Notes: a model not told the origin generated them from the sequence alone. DNA of 64,000 nt from Liolophura sinensis (GCF_032854445.1 NC_088303.1:36713501-36777500); one strand, 5' to 3'. Shown: positions 1 through 13,172, counted from the first letter of the stretch. Made by a program: numbers and translations.

Positions 1-1278
1 TGTGAACAGTCAGCTCGGGGAGAGACTTGAATGACTCTCCACACTGAATACACCTCAGGATTTGTTTGGTTTGCTCTGAGCCCTGGTTCAGCCACATGTC
101 CTGGCCTCGGACGAGTTTGGGGTATTCCATCAGGCTCGTCTGCTTCCCTACCCCAGGTGAATGGCCACTCTCCTGAAGGTGGATACTGAGTTCATACAAA
201 GTGTGAAATGTCTTTTGACAAGAACACCGGTGAGTTGTGTGTTTGTTCGCGCACGAGTCTTGTTTGTCAGTGTCCGAGGAACCGCTAATCTTGGTCAAAA
301 TTGCATTAACTGTTTGTGAATTTCGAGCAGTGTTATCCCCCTTTACTGTGGACTCACTGCTATGTGCCTGTTCATCACAATGTCCGTTTTTAATATCAGC
401 GTGATCAGCCTGTCTATACTCCTGGTGCTGACCGCCGCGAGAAGAAGATTTCCTCCAGTTGGAGAAGGAACTGGTACTGACGTGTAAGTGAGACATGTAA
501 TACTGTTCTGTTAGACCAATTCGTGGCCGCCGAGAAGTCTGGAAGGGGAAATCACCGCCGAACTTCTGCTGCAAGCTTTGCAAGCTTGACGAAAGATCAG
601 TGGCTTCAAGAGAAGACACTTTTTTGGAGCATGGAACTTTGGGCTCACACTTGGCTTTTCTTTTCTTTGGTTTACTGGACAGGTCAAGAGGCTGATCCTC
701 CACCTGTTGAGAGTCCTCGTAAGTCTGTGAAAACCCAGACTTCTCTGATTCATGACCCCGCGTGGGCTTGCCCTTCCTGTGCCAAGTGGGGAAGTCTTGG
801 ATACTGGTCTGCAGTGGAACACCTTTACTCAAATGCAAATCCGGAGACCTACAACTGTTGCTGACACTTGCCTTCTCAGCGCACTTGTTTTCAACAATGC
901 AGGATTTCACAGGTGAAGCGTATGACTGTTTTCTGGTCATTTTGATTACAGACTCACTCAGACGCATACCTAAGGGCAACTTGGAGTGGTTCCTTGTGTG
1001 CTTACCCTTGGCTTTAACAGTCTCAGTACTGCTCACATGGATGACAGACTCCAAACCTCTGACTGGATTCCATTTCTCTGGAGACACACTTCTCCTGCTG
1101 ACCTTTCCCTTCATCCTGGTATGACCTTTGACCTTGTTGCCCTTGGGACAGCCATCTTTCAGCTCCTCAGAATCCTTGCCGTCCTCATCGTTGTTGTTGT
1201 TGCCTCCTCCAGAAGAAGAATCCTCATGTTTTCCTGTCTGACTGCTGTTGCCTTTCTCCTCAGGCTTGACATCATCAG
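1..1278 (-). CDS. tsh: Teashirt homologue, large coding exon 2 (partial, runs off the left edge)
   Basis: Teashirt proteins are nuclear zinc-finger transcription regulators, mostly repressors, used in trunk, appendage and neural patterning. On the minus strand an acceptor (pyrimidine-rich tract then CAG, AG at 1280-1279) opens a frame of 425 codons without a stop to the window edge. The first two bases (CT) complete a codon begun by the exon at 56.7 kb. Numbering from that exon's Met: an acidic Ser/Asn-rich start; PLDLS at about residues 210-214 (bases 691-677), the CtBP-binding motif known from Drosophila Tsh; a basic KPKKRK directly after it, a likely nuclear signal; a first finger at residues 365-386; PKLVRGQD at about 400-407, a family signature; and a second finger C-x2-C-x12-H at 423-439, cut by the edge. 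The finger spacing H-x5-H and the signature make teashirt the clear choice over spalt or other C2H2 families. The first finger has an odd C-x1-C pair. Confidence 0.95.
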
Positions 1279-1688
1279 CTGAAAGGAAACAGAAAAGACA
1301 ACCTGTAAGTTCATGAATCGTCCTGTACATGAAAACTTCAGTCTTTTAGTGACATAATTAAACATATTTATCATCTGTCCCTTGATTAATTTTGTTGGTG
1401 CCGCCATCAAAAAATTTTCTTTCATACAGTGGGGGTCAGGTTTATGGGTAGAGGAAACTGAAGTGCCCTTATCCAGATACCTACTGACTTAAAGCTGCAG
1501 CTAAATGTCTTTTTCAACTACATATTATGCACTGAATACTTTGGTCAGACCATGTATGGCTCAATTGCTCAGATCCAAAATAAAATTTGTGGACAGGGAA
1601 GGAATCAAAGTTTAATATCAATAAACCTGTTGTGCCTCAATGTACATACCATATATCATTAGCCTCATGCTGATATTAAATCCTATAT
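1279..1688. other. Unremarkable intron DNA next to the tsh acceptor
   Basis: Polypyrimidine tract of the acceptor at the left edge, then AT-rich DNA. Nothing else recognised. Confidence 0.6.
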
Positions 1689-1961
1689 GTTTATTTATTT
1701 TATTTTTCTGATTGGTGTTATATGCAGTACTCAAGAATATTTCACTTATACGACAGTGCCCAGCATTATGGTGGAAGGAAACCAGGCAAAGCGCGGGGGA
1801 AATCCACAACCATCTGCAGGTTGTTGGCAGACCTTTCCACATGTGGCCGGAGAGGAAGCCAGCATGAGCTAGACTTGAACTCACAGCAACCGCATTGGTT
1901 TGAGGCTCATAGGTCATTACGCTGTGCTAGCACGTGAACCAACTGAGCCACGGAGGCCCCC
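1689..1961 (-). mobile_element. SINE family A, near full length
   Basis: This is a tRNA-derived short interspersed element. On the minus strand it begins GGGGGCCTCCGTGGCTCAG, with a tRNA A-box (TGGCTCAGTTGG) and B-box (GAGTTCAAGTC), then the family body (CTCATGCTGGCTTCCTCTCC and following). It ends in a T/A-rich tail, seen on the plus strand as TTTATTTATTTTATTTTT. SINEs carry a pol III promoter and depend on a LINE for movement. No target duplication was seen. Confidence 0.9.
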
Positions 1962-2449
1962 ATTGTACAGTGAACACAATGAGCAGAATTGTGTGTCTCA
2001 CTTTTTTGTAGAGAGCTATTTATAAAGAATATTATCTAACACCTCAGCACTACAAAATACAAATACAATATACATTTACATGCACAGTTCTTTAAACAAA
2101 AGCTACATAGTTTCTTTTTCCTTTTCAAGAACAAACCTGTAGATGTACATGTAATATTAGCTACATAAAATAAAACTTTAATGACTCATATCGGTATAAA
2201 ATTCTCTTTTCCCTCGGGCACAAAGTGGTACTCACTTCAGATATGGACAGAAACACAGCTGTACCAAATATAACAATTTTACCCCTTTCCCGCCTCTCAT
2301 CAAACGCAGAAGCAAATCAGCATGATTTCAGCTATCCAAATGTAACAAACTACAGTTCATGAACATGATTGTATCATTCAGGTACACAAGGGGGTGTAGT
2401 TCTTGCAAAGGTTTGTACAATATCTCACGGCAAGCTGTACAAAAGGGAG

Positions 2450-2640
2450 TCATATATTAGAGCTGTCAGCTGTCAGAGTAAGCCTGAAGCTGTGAAATGA
2501 GGTGTCAGGATTGATGCTTTCCCTGCTGCGGCAGACTGTTGCTGCAGACCGTGCTGCAGCAAACAATGCACTTCACACAGGCCAGTCAACAGGACGGTGG
2601 GGGGTCACAGGCATTACAGAGCTTCACATGTTCTTGTGAA
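2450..2640. promoter_or_regulatory. Candidate enhancer island near the intron's 3' end
   Basis: A repeat-free, GC-richer island with two CTGTCA words (2463-2468, 2470-2475) and TGTCAGGATTGATG near 2503-2516, which pairs a Meis-type with a PBX-type half site. Confidence 0.4.
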
Positions 2641-3447
2641 TGCTGCAGTTAGTGAAACAAAAAGAGGTTTAATTTTTTGAAGATTTATACAAGTACGCAA
2701 AGGACTCATATTAAACTTTTAATATGTACATGTACCAATCAATGTACTTTTCAACATGCTTTACATAAATCATATATTCCAAACCAAAATGATTTGGAAA
2801 TGAAAGTCTTTTCACGTGGTTTAATAACTAAATAAAGTGGCATGAATCTTTGTTCTGATAATTAAAGAACAAACAATCTAAATTGTCACAACTGTGCTTC
2901 CATCAGACTTCATACTTAATTTTAATAGATTGGTGAATTTACTTTCAAAACTGACAACACCTAAGTTTTAACTACACTCTTAGATGTATCTGAGAAAGTG
3001 TGGCAGAATATTTCTGTTATAATGCTTTTCTCCATAACATATTCCTGATTTATGGGAGTGTGGTCATCTTAATATGGTAGCTAAACATTATAATGAAATG
3101 GTTAAGAGTAAATTTTAAAAAATCTGAAGCCAATTTCAAAGCTTGAAGGGTAGTTACAGGCAACATGACATTATGTGACTGACAGGATGTCATTTTACAT
3201 TCCTCAATGCCTAATGCCTGTCAAGGGAGAGGTAAGGCCATCCATTACATATACATACATATTGCTTTTATCACATTACATGATTTTTATTTGCATAATA
3301 GATTGCTTTCTAGGATAGCCATTGGCAAGCGATCTGATGGCACTGACACCAGAATCTGTCATTGATTAATCACGTTTGTCTTTAACTGCACATACAAGAA
3401 TGTCTACTGAATACCTTGTGCTTGATTACTGAATATCTGCGGCTAAT

Positions 3448-3660
3448 TCCACAAAGTCAATTTTGACTAAATGCAGTCAAAATTTACAACCTTACACGTG
3501 ATCATCACAAACTTGGGAGTTCAAATTTTGATACAAATGCCTTAAGAAAACGCTTTAGTTGATTATTTGGTTAAAATTTCAATTTCTAAAGCCTAAAAAT
3601 AACCTCTAAAATCATATTTTAAACTTTGACTCCCGTCAGAATAGCTTTGTGGAATAGTCT
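3448..3660. mobile_element. Possible MITE with short inverted ends
   Basis: ATTCCACAAAG at the left and CTTTGTGGAAT at the right are perfect inverted repeats of 11 bases about 210 bp apart. A similar CTTTGTGGAATAGT word recurs near 23900. No target duplication was identified. Confidence 0.4.
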
Positions 3661-5033
3661 GCAGAAACTTAACGTTACAGTAAAGAGTGAAACACCTGGA
3701 TTTGACCAATGTTTTCATTGGTCGCACGCTTATCTACATGTAAATGATGTTAATCACTGAAGCAAGCATACAATTCATAGCACAATAAGCATATAAACAG
3801 AGGACTGGTGCATATAGAAGGCCATATTCAGTAATATTCTCGTCTCCACCACTTGTGCACACCTATGCACCAATTCACCAAGCACAACACAACAGAATTT
3901 TACCACTCAGTAAGTACAGCTATGTACTAATGCATTGGAACTTTTTTTGAAATCAATTGTAAATCTCCTAATTTCAGCACAGCACAGATAGCCATTAGTG
4001 AAGAGTAAAAAGGAAATGTACCCTTACAGACAGAACAATGGTGTATCTGTTACATTTGGCTATATGACTGTCTAGAAATCTTTTTTGCCCAAACGTTATG
4101 TGGTAGGAATACATGTACTGTACCTAACAGGTCGAATGACAAGAAACACAATCAACTGAGACTATATGTAAGCAATCCTTTCAGTACATATGCACATGTG
4201 CACTACAACTAATTAAATCTGATTCAGTTTTAGAACATATATATCAAGACTATAAACACCCACTATACTGTACATGCATGGGTGAAATTCTAAATTTAGT
4301 GTCCGAGTATTTACCACAACTGTTGAATAAACAGGTCTACTAAATCATGGAACAAAGAATAGACATAAAATTTGTTCCTGACATATTTTCAGCTCACAGG
4401 ATTTGACAGCTGGTCAAGTGTATATCAAACTTACACTGGAGTTTAGAGTGGAATCATTTAAAAAGAATACCATAGTGTACATGTACTTTCCCATAGTGTC
4501 AGCATCAAAAATGACACAGTTGTCTTCCAACAACAACTGACCAGGAGACAGCTGACCTTTCTGGACTTGATGACAGTATAGGTTTTCTGCGAAAGGGATG
4601 AGCGAATTCCTGCAGCTCTCACCTGTGCTGAATAAATATAATGTACTACTCCCATATCCCTTTACTACTTTCTTCAGCATTTCAAGTCGATGCTTGAAAA
4701 TAGAGTGTATGGCCCATTTTCAGACAGCTGGTCTTTTTGTGCGTGAAATTCTCTGACTTAATTCTGTGCCATGCAGCATTTTCAGGTGGAAGTCCCACAT
4801 TAGCACTTTTGTATCTAAACTCTTGGGGATCCTTTCACAAAAAAAAAAATCATCATTTGCACATGGTGCTGTGTACAGTTTAGTTACAGTGTACATATGA
4901 CAAAAATGTACATGTTTGTCACAACTGACTGATTGCCACTGTCAGTCCAAATAATCTGACCTACATGAACATGGACTGTAACTGTCAGCCTGCCAAACCA
5001 TCAATTAGGAAAAATTGATATTTGTTTATGTTC

Positions 5034-5335
5034 TAGTGACTCTGTACACCCTGGCTTTTATTATGTCCCAGCAATTCTGTACAATCTGACTTGTATTATG
5101 TCCCAATGAGTGACTCTGTACAATCTGACTTGTATGTTCTAATGACTCTGTACAATCTGACTTGTAACATGTTCTGGTGACTCTGTACAATCTGACTTGT
5201 AACATATTCTAGTGACTCTGTACAATCTGACTTGTACTGTGTCCCAATGACCATGTACAAAGTGACTTGTATCATGTCCCAGTGACTTTACAGTCTAGCT
5301 TGTGGTACCCTGTGGTTCTGTACACCTGACTCATT
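5034..5335 (+). repeat. Minisatellite, about 35 bp unit
   Basis: Eight or so imperfect copies of TGACTCTGTACAATCTGACT plus a variable AT-rich spacer. Confidence 0.85.
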
Positions 5336-6929
5336 CTATTCCACTTGACTTGTAATGTCAGCCCAATGTAAAGTGCACTGCAGGCTTGGGAACTGCATGA
5401 TGGTCAGAAAAAAATTCTGAAGCTCTAAAAAAAAGTCTGAAAATACCTTATCCCACCTCCAAATTAGTTTAGCAATCACCTGTTCTGACGAAATCAACAG
5501 CTTTTTGTTTTCCAAATTTTAAACCAAAAATCTGCCAATTGAAGAAAGCTTTGCATGTCTAGCATTACTACCAGGGGTACATGTATACACTATGCACTGA
5601 GAGCCCTCTATTTAATAGTTGGTACAGGAAATAAGAGAGTTCCATCTAGAGAATGATTTAAGCCACTCATGCATTCAGGGGTAGATCATGATTGATTTGT
5701 CTTGGTCATTTCACTCTGCAGTATTTCACTTCTCAGCTGACAGTTTAGATAGCTTTATACATTGTTGGCAGACTAAAAGTCAGAGAAAACACAATCTACC
5801 CAAGAGTCCTGTGGTTTAATCATGAACCAGCATACATGTGCATGGTACATGTAAATCTGGGTTAATGCTCTGCAGTTGTTGTTGTTGCTGTTTTTTATAT
5901 CAGGCTAGCTGAACCAATCACATTCTATCCTGGCACATAATCGAGGAAATGAACTCATTCCATGTACATGTCTATGCACTGTACATGAAGCTTTTTACAA
6001 TTTGGGTAATCACACTGGTAACTTACTACAACCAACCAGCTTTCATTTGGTATCGCACACAAATTAATATTTTGGAATTCAAATTACCAAGAACTTGAGT
6101 GCATGACATGTACATACATTTATTTTACTTGTATTAATTGAAAATAATAATAATAATAATAACAATAATAATAAACAATGTTCATGATGTGTTTTCCACT
6201 TCAAACTTATTTCATTAAGCATAACTGATCTTGCATCAGTATAAAGGTCCATATAGGCTCCAATAATAAGCCTGGACCCAACTTCTCTAGTTTTCTCAAT
6301 CCAAAAACTGTACAATATACTGTCATACAAGTATAATCTTTGGAACACCAAACACGTATCCAGCAAATTAATAAATATCATTGAATTAATATGCAAAAAT
6401 ACTAATAATAGGCAAGAGCTAATACACAACATGAATAAATCTTAAACTAATCCAGAATACGCATAAATTAATAATTATACTCTACACAACCCTAGTAGCT
6501 GGAATTCAGCTAGTTTTATTTGGCTTATGTTTCAAAATCGCTGAAAAAATACATTTGTAAACCCCATGCATGTGGTATGACTAAAACAAATGTACATGTA
6601 AAAATAGGCTATCAACGAAATGCATGTACATAAACTAAACATACGTAACACTGCTACAAGGTGTGACAGTATCACAAAGATTTAAAGATTTTTCGCACGT
6701 CAGACGTGATACTTCTGTTAGAATTTCACTAAGCATGAATTCATGTATTCTTCTGTTCACTGTAGGCTGTATGCGCTGCATGGAAACTTTCACTAGGTAA
6801 CTGCTAGGAATTCACTTGATATCAACATGTACAAAATCAAGTTTCTGGGAATTTCGCTCGGCGAGTTATACATGTGGCATGAAGACACACAAGATGCAAC
6901 TGCTGGGAATTTCCACCTGGCATGAACAT
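5336..6929. other. AT-rich intron DNA
   Basis: Contains the AAT microsatellite at 6.14 kb and many GTACATG words; no gene or recognised element. Confidence 0.6.
6140..6176 (+). repeat. AAT microsatellite
   Basis: About 11 AAT/AAC triplets. Confidence 0.9.
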
Positions 6930-7510
6930 GTGCACATATGTTACTGAGACTTCACATTGTATGGACATGTACATGGTGCAGCTGGTGGGATTTTACTTGA
7001 CATAAACATGTACAAGATGCAGATGCTGGGAGTATACTTGACATAAATATGTACATGGTGCAGCTGCTGGGATTTTACTTGACATAAACATGTACAAGAT
7101 GCAGATGCTGGGAGTATACTTGACATAAATATGTACATGGTGCAGCTGTGGGGATTTTACATGACATGATGATCTTGTACATGTACATGGTGCAGCTGGT
7201 GGGATTTTACTTGACATAAATATGTACAAGATGCAGCTGGTGGGAGTTTACTTGACATAAATATGTACATGGTGCAGCTGTTGGGAGTTTACTGGACATG
7301 ATAATCTGGTACATGGTGCAGCTGCTGCAATTTTGCTATACATAAACATATACATGGTGCAGCTGCTGGATTCTTACTTGGCATGAGCATGTATTGTACA
7401 TGGTGCAGCTGCTGCGATTTTTACTTGGCATGAGCATGTATTGTACATGGTGCAGCTGCTGCGATTTTTACTTGGCATGAACAGTACATGGTGCAGCTAC
7501 TAGACTTTAA
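6930..7510 (+). repeat. Minisatellite, about 41 bp unit with longer variants
   Basis: Repeats of GTACATGGTGCAGCTGCTGG followed by GATTTTACTTGACATAAACA. About 13 copies; some carry an extra stretch with CATGATGATCTTGTACATG. Confidence 0.88.
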
Positions 7511-10027
7511 CTTGACACAAACATGAACAAGATTTTGCTGATGGCCATGAAATAAGGTATTTACCTGCAATATTGAAGGTCAGATTCAGATGCAAGAGAC
7601 ACTGCCAGCCCTCTTAATGAATCAACATCTAATTCTATCCATTCCTTTAGTAAACAGGCTATTCTCATTCTAATGCTTCTACTTTAAGTAAAGATAAGGT
7701 ACCATTTTACTCCTGAATCTGTTTCAAATTCACTTAACACACTAGAAAATACACCCTGATACCTGTACATGAATATACAGGCACATACAATTATGTAAAC
7801 CTAACACATCTCTTCATCAAGTTCATGTACAAGGATCATGTAGTGTCATCTAGTTTCTATAGCATGTATAGTAATATATACATGCAATCCACGTAGATAT
7901 GCAATCCACGTACATGTATGCCTGTCCATGCAAGCTAAATGTGGAGGCATTGTAGCACTGTAATAAACAAGCCTGGGTGCACATGTACAGTTCAGCTGTG
8001 ATAATAACTTTGTGCTGACTGACTGTGTAATAGTCACAACAAAACAGGTCATCTATTGGGATCTATGAGTAATCTAAACACTCCACACAATGTACGCTCT
8101 TGCCAACACCTGCAGTACCGCACAGGGCAGTGATCACCACAGTGGATAATCCATGCTGCATCCTACAGATAAATCAGAGTTTAATGGCAGAAAAAAACAT
8201 CTAGTTTCAAACATGACAACAGACGGTGGGGCCCCTGAATCTTATATATCAATGTAGCAAACATGATATGCCTGTCACACATGGAACACAAGGCTAAGAC
8301 TGATAGCCTTCAAGGCTTCTCCAGATCTTAAGGTGAGATGGGGAGAAGTCAGGCCACGTGTGATGAATGCGACCTGGCCCTGGGGTGGGTAGGAATAAGT
8401 AACCTGCCCGCCCTCCCTCCCACCTTTACAGGACGGAGAAGACAGCCTGGCACCCCTCCCTTCCTCCCCACTTCCCAGGGACAAACCCTGCACTTTAGCC
8501 ATGGATCAGTACAGTACCATATTGGTGAACAAATTGCCATGACAGTTTGGCCAACAAACAAAAGATTTATTGAAATTTCCCTGTCAAACTGAAAATGGCA
8601 GCTTGCATGAAAACATCATTATTCATCAGCGCTGAGCCGACACAGTGGAGCCCGACTGACAGGACTGTATGCAATCCTGGGTGATGGGCTCCGACAGTTG
8701 TCATGACAACCTCAGTAGCGGCACCCACAGATGTCGTACATCATTTTTATCAGCAGCAATATCGCCTGTTAGTTTTGATGGTAGGTTAGTGACAAGGTGA
8801 CCCATCAGTAGCAGCGGCCCCACCCTGACAAACAGCTTGTTAACGGCGTCCACCCTGTGATCTCTCCACCCTCAGACAACTGTGCACAATGAACTGTCGT
8901 GTGAACATGACACCTTAGTTATTCAGGTATATTCAGTTATTATTTACATGTACCATAAATTTGATTTCTGCATTACATGCATGTAACTATGACATTATTA
9001 AAGCCTTAACCCTTCACTCATTCTATCCATGACTATGTTTTGCAGTCCATTCTTACATACATGTATGTCGACATGCTATAAAAGATCTATAAAAGATCTC
9101 TGCCTTTTTCATCTACTGAAATCAGGTGTATATTACAGTGGTGCATAATGCACTGGTAGAATGTGCGTGCATGTTACAGATATTTCACATGTATCTTCAG
9201 CACTAAAATACATGTATATACATGTAATTCAAATGAGCATGTACATGTATATGATATGCATCTATGCACATATCTATGAATGTGTCAAATCTGCAAGTAA
9301 GTTACACGTAATGCGTGCATGCAAGATTACACAAGCACTGCATCTTCAGTTGCCTGTGCAATGGTGCAGAAACTCTACATACATGTACTGTCCAGTGCAC
9401 AACCTCTGAACCTCATCCTAATCTGATACCTCCTAAGGTGGTATCATTGTACCGTTTCCTGCACATGTAGCAATCCAGTGCCACGATCCCTGCACATGTA
9501 ATATCACAGCTTCCTCGACCAAATCCAGGCAATATGATGTCTATTACAGACCAAATCTGTATGTCAGTCAACTCGACTGAAAAGAATATACACATTTTTG
9601 CAAGTGAAAACTGAAATATTTGACACTCGAGTGATGAATAACACAGAAATTGACAACAGCACAGACTCAGACCGGCAGCACCTGGACTATCATTTATAAT
9701 AATGTGCTTGTTTAGTGTAACCTAACCAACATTCCAAAATCATTTTTACTTTTCTCTCAATGTTAACTGCTTTAAAATCACCAATTTAGTCATTAACCAG
9801 AATCAGAAGAAGAAGAAGAAAAAAAAAAAAAAAAAAAACGATCCCTACTGTACACGTACATTTACTTAACCTTTTCTAGACAGGTTTAGACTAAACAACA
9901 AAGAATTTGTTGCGGATGGCCTCATCTCCAACCCTCTCAGGATTTACCCTATCCATATACCTTTCATAAACAAACATTTTTTTTTCATGTAGGTGTAGTC
10001 TTCCTATGTACCTGTAATTAGTTTACC
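7511..10027. other. Intron DNA with a GC-rich island
   Basis: About 8300-8890 is GC-richer, pyrimidine/purine-skewed and repeat-free, ending with the X-box palindrome. The rest is AT-rich; ATAAAAGATCT is doubled near 9080, and a poly-A run follows AGA repeats near 9810. Confidence 0.55.
8697..8710. promoter_or_regulatory. RFX-type X-box palindrome
   Basis: GTTGTCATGACAAC is a perfect 14-base palindrome with the half-site layout of RFX X-boxes. It sits in a repeat-free island (about 8620-8890) that also holds CTGACAGG near 8656. RFX binding is inference. Confidence 0.45.
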
Positions 10028-10148
10028 CCAATGGATATCAAACCTTCATCACAATTAACCTGGGATATCATATCCTTCACCAAATAAAATCTGGGACATC
10101 ATATCCTTCATCAAACAAAACCTGGAATATTATATTCTTCATCGAGCA
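10028..10148 (+). repeat. Short tandem repeat, about 33 bp, four copies
   Basis: Copies of ACCTGGGATATCATATCCTT plus CACCAAATAAA, diverging at both ends. Confidence 0.75.
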
Positions 10149-10679
10149 GAATGCTCACTATCCAGGTACAGTATCCTGGCTCCCAATTCCCTGCCCACCC
10201 CCTCTTCCGCCCTCATCACACATGCACACACCAATGCTCATGACTTCCTTTCCTTCATTTCCAACTACCTCTACACACTCTCTCCATCTCACAGCACACA
10301 GGAGTTAAGCCTCCATTAAGCAGCACTATCTCCATCCAGGTAGCCAGCCGCTCATCCCACTGACCTTCACTTCCTTGATATCTGTCCGTTTTTTCCCTGG
10401 GTCTGACATGACTGATGTTCTGCTGGGGAACCATCAAACTCCATCAGCCTAATCCTGCCTGATTGTGTCAACTGATCTCTGAGCCAGCTTCACATACTCT
10501 AAATCAGCATATGCCAGGCTCTATGCTGTACAGCCTCCTTATATTGTTCTGTATGTCACAGGGTCTTCCTTGTCACTTCATGATAAAAATCAAAGCTACA
10601 TATATGTGGTAAATTACCTAAAATTTCTCCAACAAACGTGCATTTTCACAGCCCAAAACAGTAGTGATATAATATAACT
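10149..10679. other. Intron DNA, nothing recognised
   Basis: Moderately GC-rich, no repeats or long frames that look real. Confidence 0.6.
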
Positions 10680-10920
10680 TGAGTGAGTGAGTGAGTGAGT
10701 GCATATGGTTTAACACTGAACTTGACAATTTTTCATTCATATTACGACGAAGGAGTCCTTAGAGTGAATGTTATGTGCCTCCATGTGGCAGGACAGATTT
10801 CCGACACTCCTTTAGTACTGCTTCACCGAGACCGACTTACCACCACTGAGGTAAGTAAGCCGCCCCACCAGAGCCATTATACTGATATGAGTCAACAAGT
10901 CAGTGCACTATCGCCTTAAA
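10680..10920 (-). mobile_element. SINE family B, lacking its tRNA end
   Basis: It shares body and tail with the copies at 28.3 and 38.0 kb: a GAGTGAGTGAG start on plus (an (ACTC)n tail on minus), TTTTTCATTCATATTACGAC and CATTATACTGATATGAGTCA. The tRNA-like head expected beyond 10920 is missing. Confidence 0.8.
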
Positions 10921-10939
10921 GCTGGACTTGTTTCTTTCC

Positions 10940-11120
10940 TGCGACATATAGTTTTGCTGCAAATTGTCATCAAATTGCGAAAAAGCCATTTTGCAGCATA
11001 TTTAGCGGTCACGTCACAGAAAACTGTTACAACTGGTAAAGCTGAAAACCAATGCGTGCAAAGCGCTATACACTTACTCTATGTATGCTGAAAATTGTTG
11101 AGCTGTGTTAAAAAAGAGGG
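10940..11120 (-). repeat. Dispersed repeat, inverted copy of 53.14-53.34 kb
   Basis: Read on the minus strand this matches the plus strand at 53140-53340: AACACAGCTCAA, then TTTTCAGCTTTAC, ACAATTTTCTGT-like, then TTTTTCGCAATTTGAT-like words in the same order. It is an old repeat family of unknown type. Confidence 0.55.
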
Positions 11121-12032
11121 GACATTCACGCGTTCAAATATTGCTTAAAGGTTGATTTACTCCGATTGGCACATTTAAATACATGTGATATACAGTGTAC
11201 TTACAGTGCACTAATGACCATGAAGAATGTTGGCTTTCTGATTAAGCTGGTTAGGTATCTATACACAGACACCATTAAGGTAACCCGAAGTGACACCGCT
11301 TAGGCTTGCAATAGCTTCTTGAACCCCGGCATCGCTGCTTTAGCAGTTATATTTTGGATGTTTTTTTGGGCATAAACTGAAAAGCATACCAAGTACAATA
11401 ATAATTCTTACAGATTTGTAATCTGGACGTCAAGCAGTACTACACAGTGTTTATTTAATCATTTTGAGCAGTTTTTAGACTTGATCTACTTTTAAGCTAA
11501 TTTCATTGGTCAGTTTGAGTACAACTTGCACACCAAACAAAAGTTTTTGTACAATATAGGTACGGCAATCCACCTAAATCTTGCAAGTGAAATTTCATCC
11601 AAAGAGCATTAGCCGATTTCTGGAAGAAGATGGTTTAAGCTTATCAATAAAATTCAAAATGGTGCTAAATCACGTGACTGGCCAAACAAAACAAAACGTC
11701 AAAGCCTGCTTCATATGTTGGCTATTAAAAATGCCAAGTTTGTTTTTTCTACCTTTACTGGTTTTGAAGATATTGCAATTGATGAGGTGACTATGAATAA
11801 AAATAACAAGTTATTAAACACATTTTATTGCAAAAATGAAGATCTGTGATCTGTTGATCTATCTACTGACCAATTTTCAGCTTCATAGCTATTGAGCTGT
11901 AATTGCAATTTAAAGAAATCGTAGGAAAAAACTAAAACCACAGTTGTACTCAGCAGGCTAAAATACATCTAACTGCTGTCTTGTTTTCTTTAAAAATTCA
12001 TCCACAGGTCATCACATGACTAAAACGACCAA
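11121..12032. other. AT-rich intron DNA, probably old repeat
   Basis: Phrases such as GATTTCTGGAAGAAGATGG resemble words near 12.27 and 53.98 kb, suggesting a degraded dispersed repeat. Confidence 0.5.
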
Positions 12033-12044
12033 TAGCGAGCTTCC

Positions 12045-12163
12045 TCGTGGGTTACCCCTGGGCTCTGCCCGGTTTCCTCCTACCATAATGCTGGCCGCCG
12101 TCATATAAGTGAAATATTCTTGAGTACGGCGTAAAACACCAATCAAATAAATAAATAAATCAG
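12045..12163 (+). mobile_element. SINE family A, 5'-truncated, with target-site duplication
   Basis: Only the 3' half of the element is present, ending in (AAAT)n. The 12-base word TAGCGAGCTTCC flanks it exactly at 12033-12044 and 12164-12175. A truncated 5' end with a perfect direct repeat is the mark of LINE-driven insertion. Confidence 0.92.
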
Positions 12164-12175
12164 TAGCGAGCTTCC

Positions 12176-13172
12176 ACATTTCTCGACCGATATGCATAGA
12201 ATTTTCAATCCTGATACCCCCAGTAGTCTTGTACATGCATATCAATTTTCAATGCAATTGGATCTGCATTTCTGGAGAAGAATGTTTTTTAGATTTCCAT
12301 ATTGCTTCAATATGGCCGAAAAGTGGGTCACAGGTGGGTAAAGTTTTATACTCTAGCAGGCATCCTAAGTGATTTGGTAATGAACATGTGTAGAAAGTTA
12401 ACAGCTGTGACACGCAGTTTTCTAGCAAACGAAAAAAAAAGAAAAAGAACCCCCCCCCCCCCTGTTTTCAGAGAAGAAGGAACACAATCTGGGCAAGACC
12501 AATAGTCTTGAATATTTGTCATGGCACACAAATGCAAATGTACATTGCTTTACTGTAGAGGTTCCCATTAAATTACATCAAAGCACAACCTAACAAAGCA
12601 TTCAGAGAACATCTGTAGCTTGCCTGATTAAGCAGTCCGTAATAATGTTAAAATGAGGTCACAGGATCAAATACTGTCCTCTAAACCAAAATAAAGTAGA
12701 ATGACTTTGATCATTCATAAAGTAGAAGATCTTGCCAGTTAAATCACCTGAATGCATGACTATGGCCACATGGGCAATTTTATCGTGGTGACACATCATG
12801 GTGACAAAAAAAAAACTAAATTATTATAATGTGCATTTATACCATTGTATTTTATTAGAATTGCAGAGCTGTGACTTCGTATCTTATAGAGTTGTATAAG
12901 CCTTGTTGGGAGTGCAAGCACCACCTTGCTGGAGTGGTATTTGATATGCAAACACACATCCAGGAATGGCCATCTTTGTATGTGGATATGGTCTTAATAT
13001 TATATCCACCAATGTCACTGTGGTGATGAGCTCCCAGGCCATGAAATTTGGGAGGTTGACATAGCCAAAACATTGACATAGGTTATGGGTTTTAAGCCTT
13101 GGATAAGCGATTGTTCGATATCACCACAATGTGGAAACGGACCAATCGCTCACGTAAAATGGTTACGTGAAC
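12176..13172. other. Intron DNA
   Basis: Contains the TTTCTGGAGAAGAATG phrase near 12270 and a run of 12 C near 12450. No gene seen. Confidence 0.55.

Larger units (their letters stand above)
1962..5033. other. AT-rich intron DNA
   Basis: Apart from the enhancer-like island at 2.5 kb and the inverted-end element at 3.45 kb, I see only scattered ACATGT words and short chance frames. Confidence 0.6.

Noticed and set aside
4414-4680. An 88-codon minus-strand frame
   Set aside because: Two overlapping frames on the same strand, no recognisable domain, no splice context.
8325-8445. Donor-like AAGGTGAGA and acceptor-like TTTACAG about 100 bp apart
   Set aside because: Joining them gives no sensible frame on the plus strand, and no exon partner is visible. 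The GC-rich patch is better read as a non-coding island.
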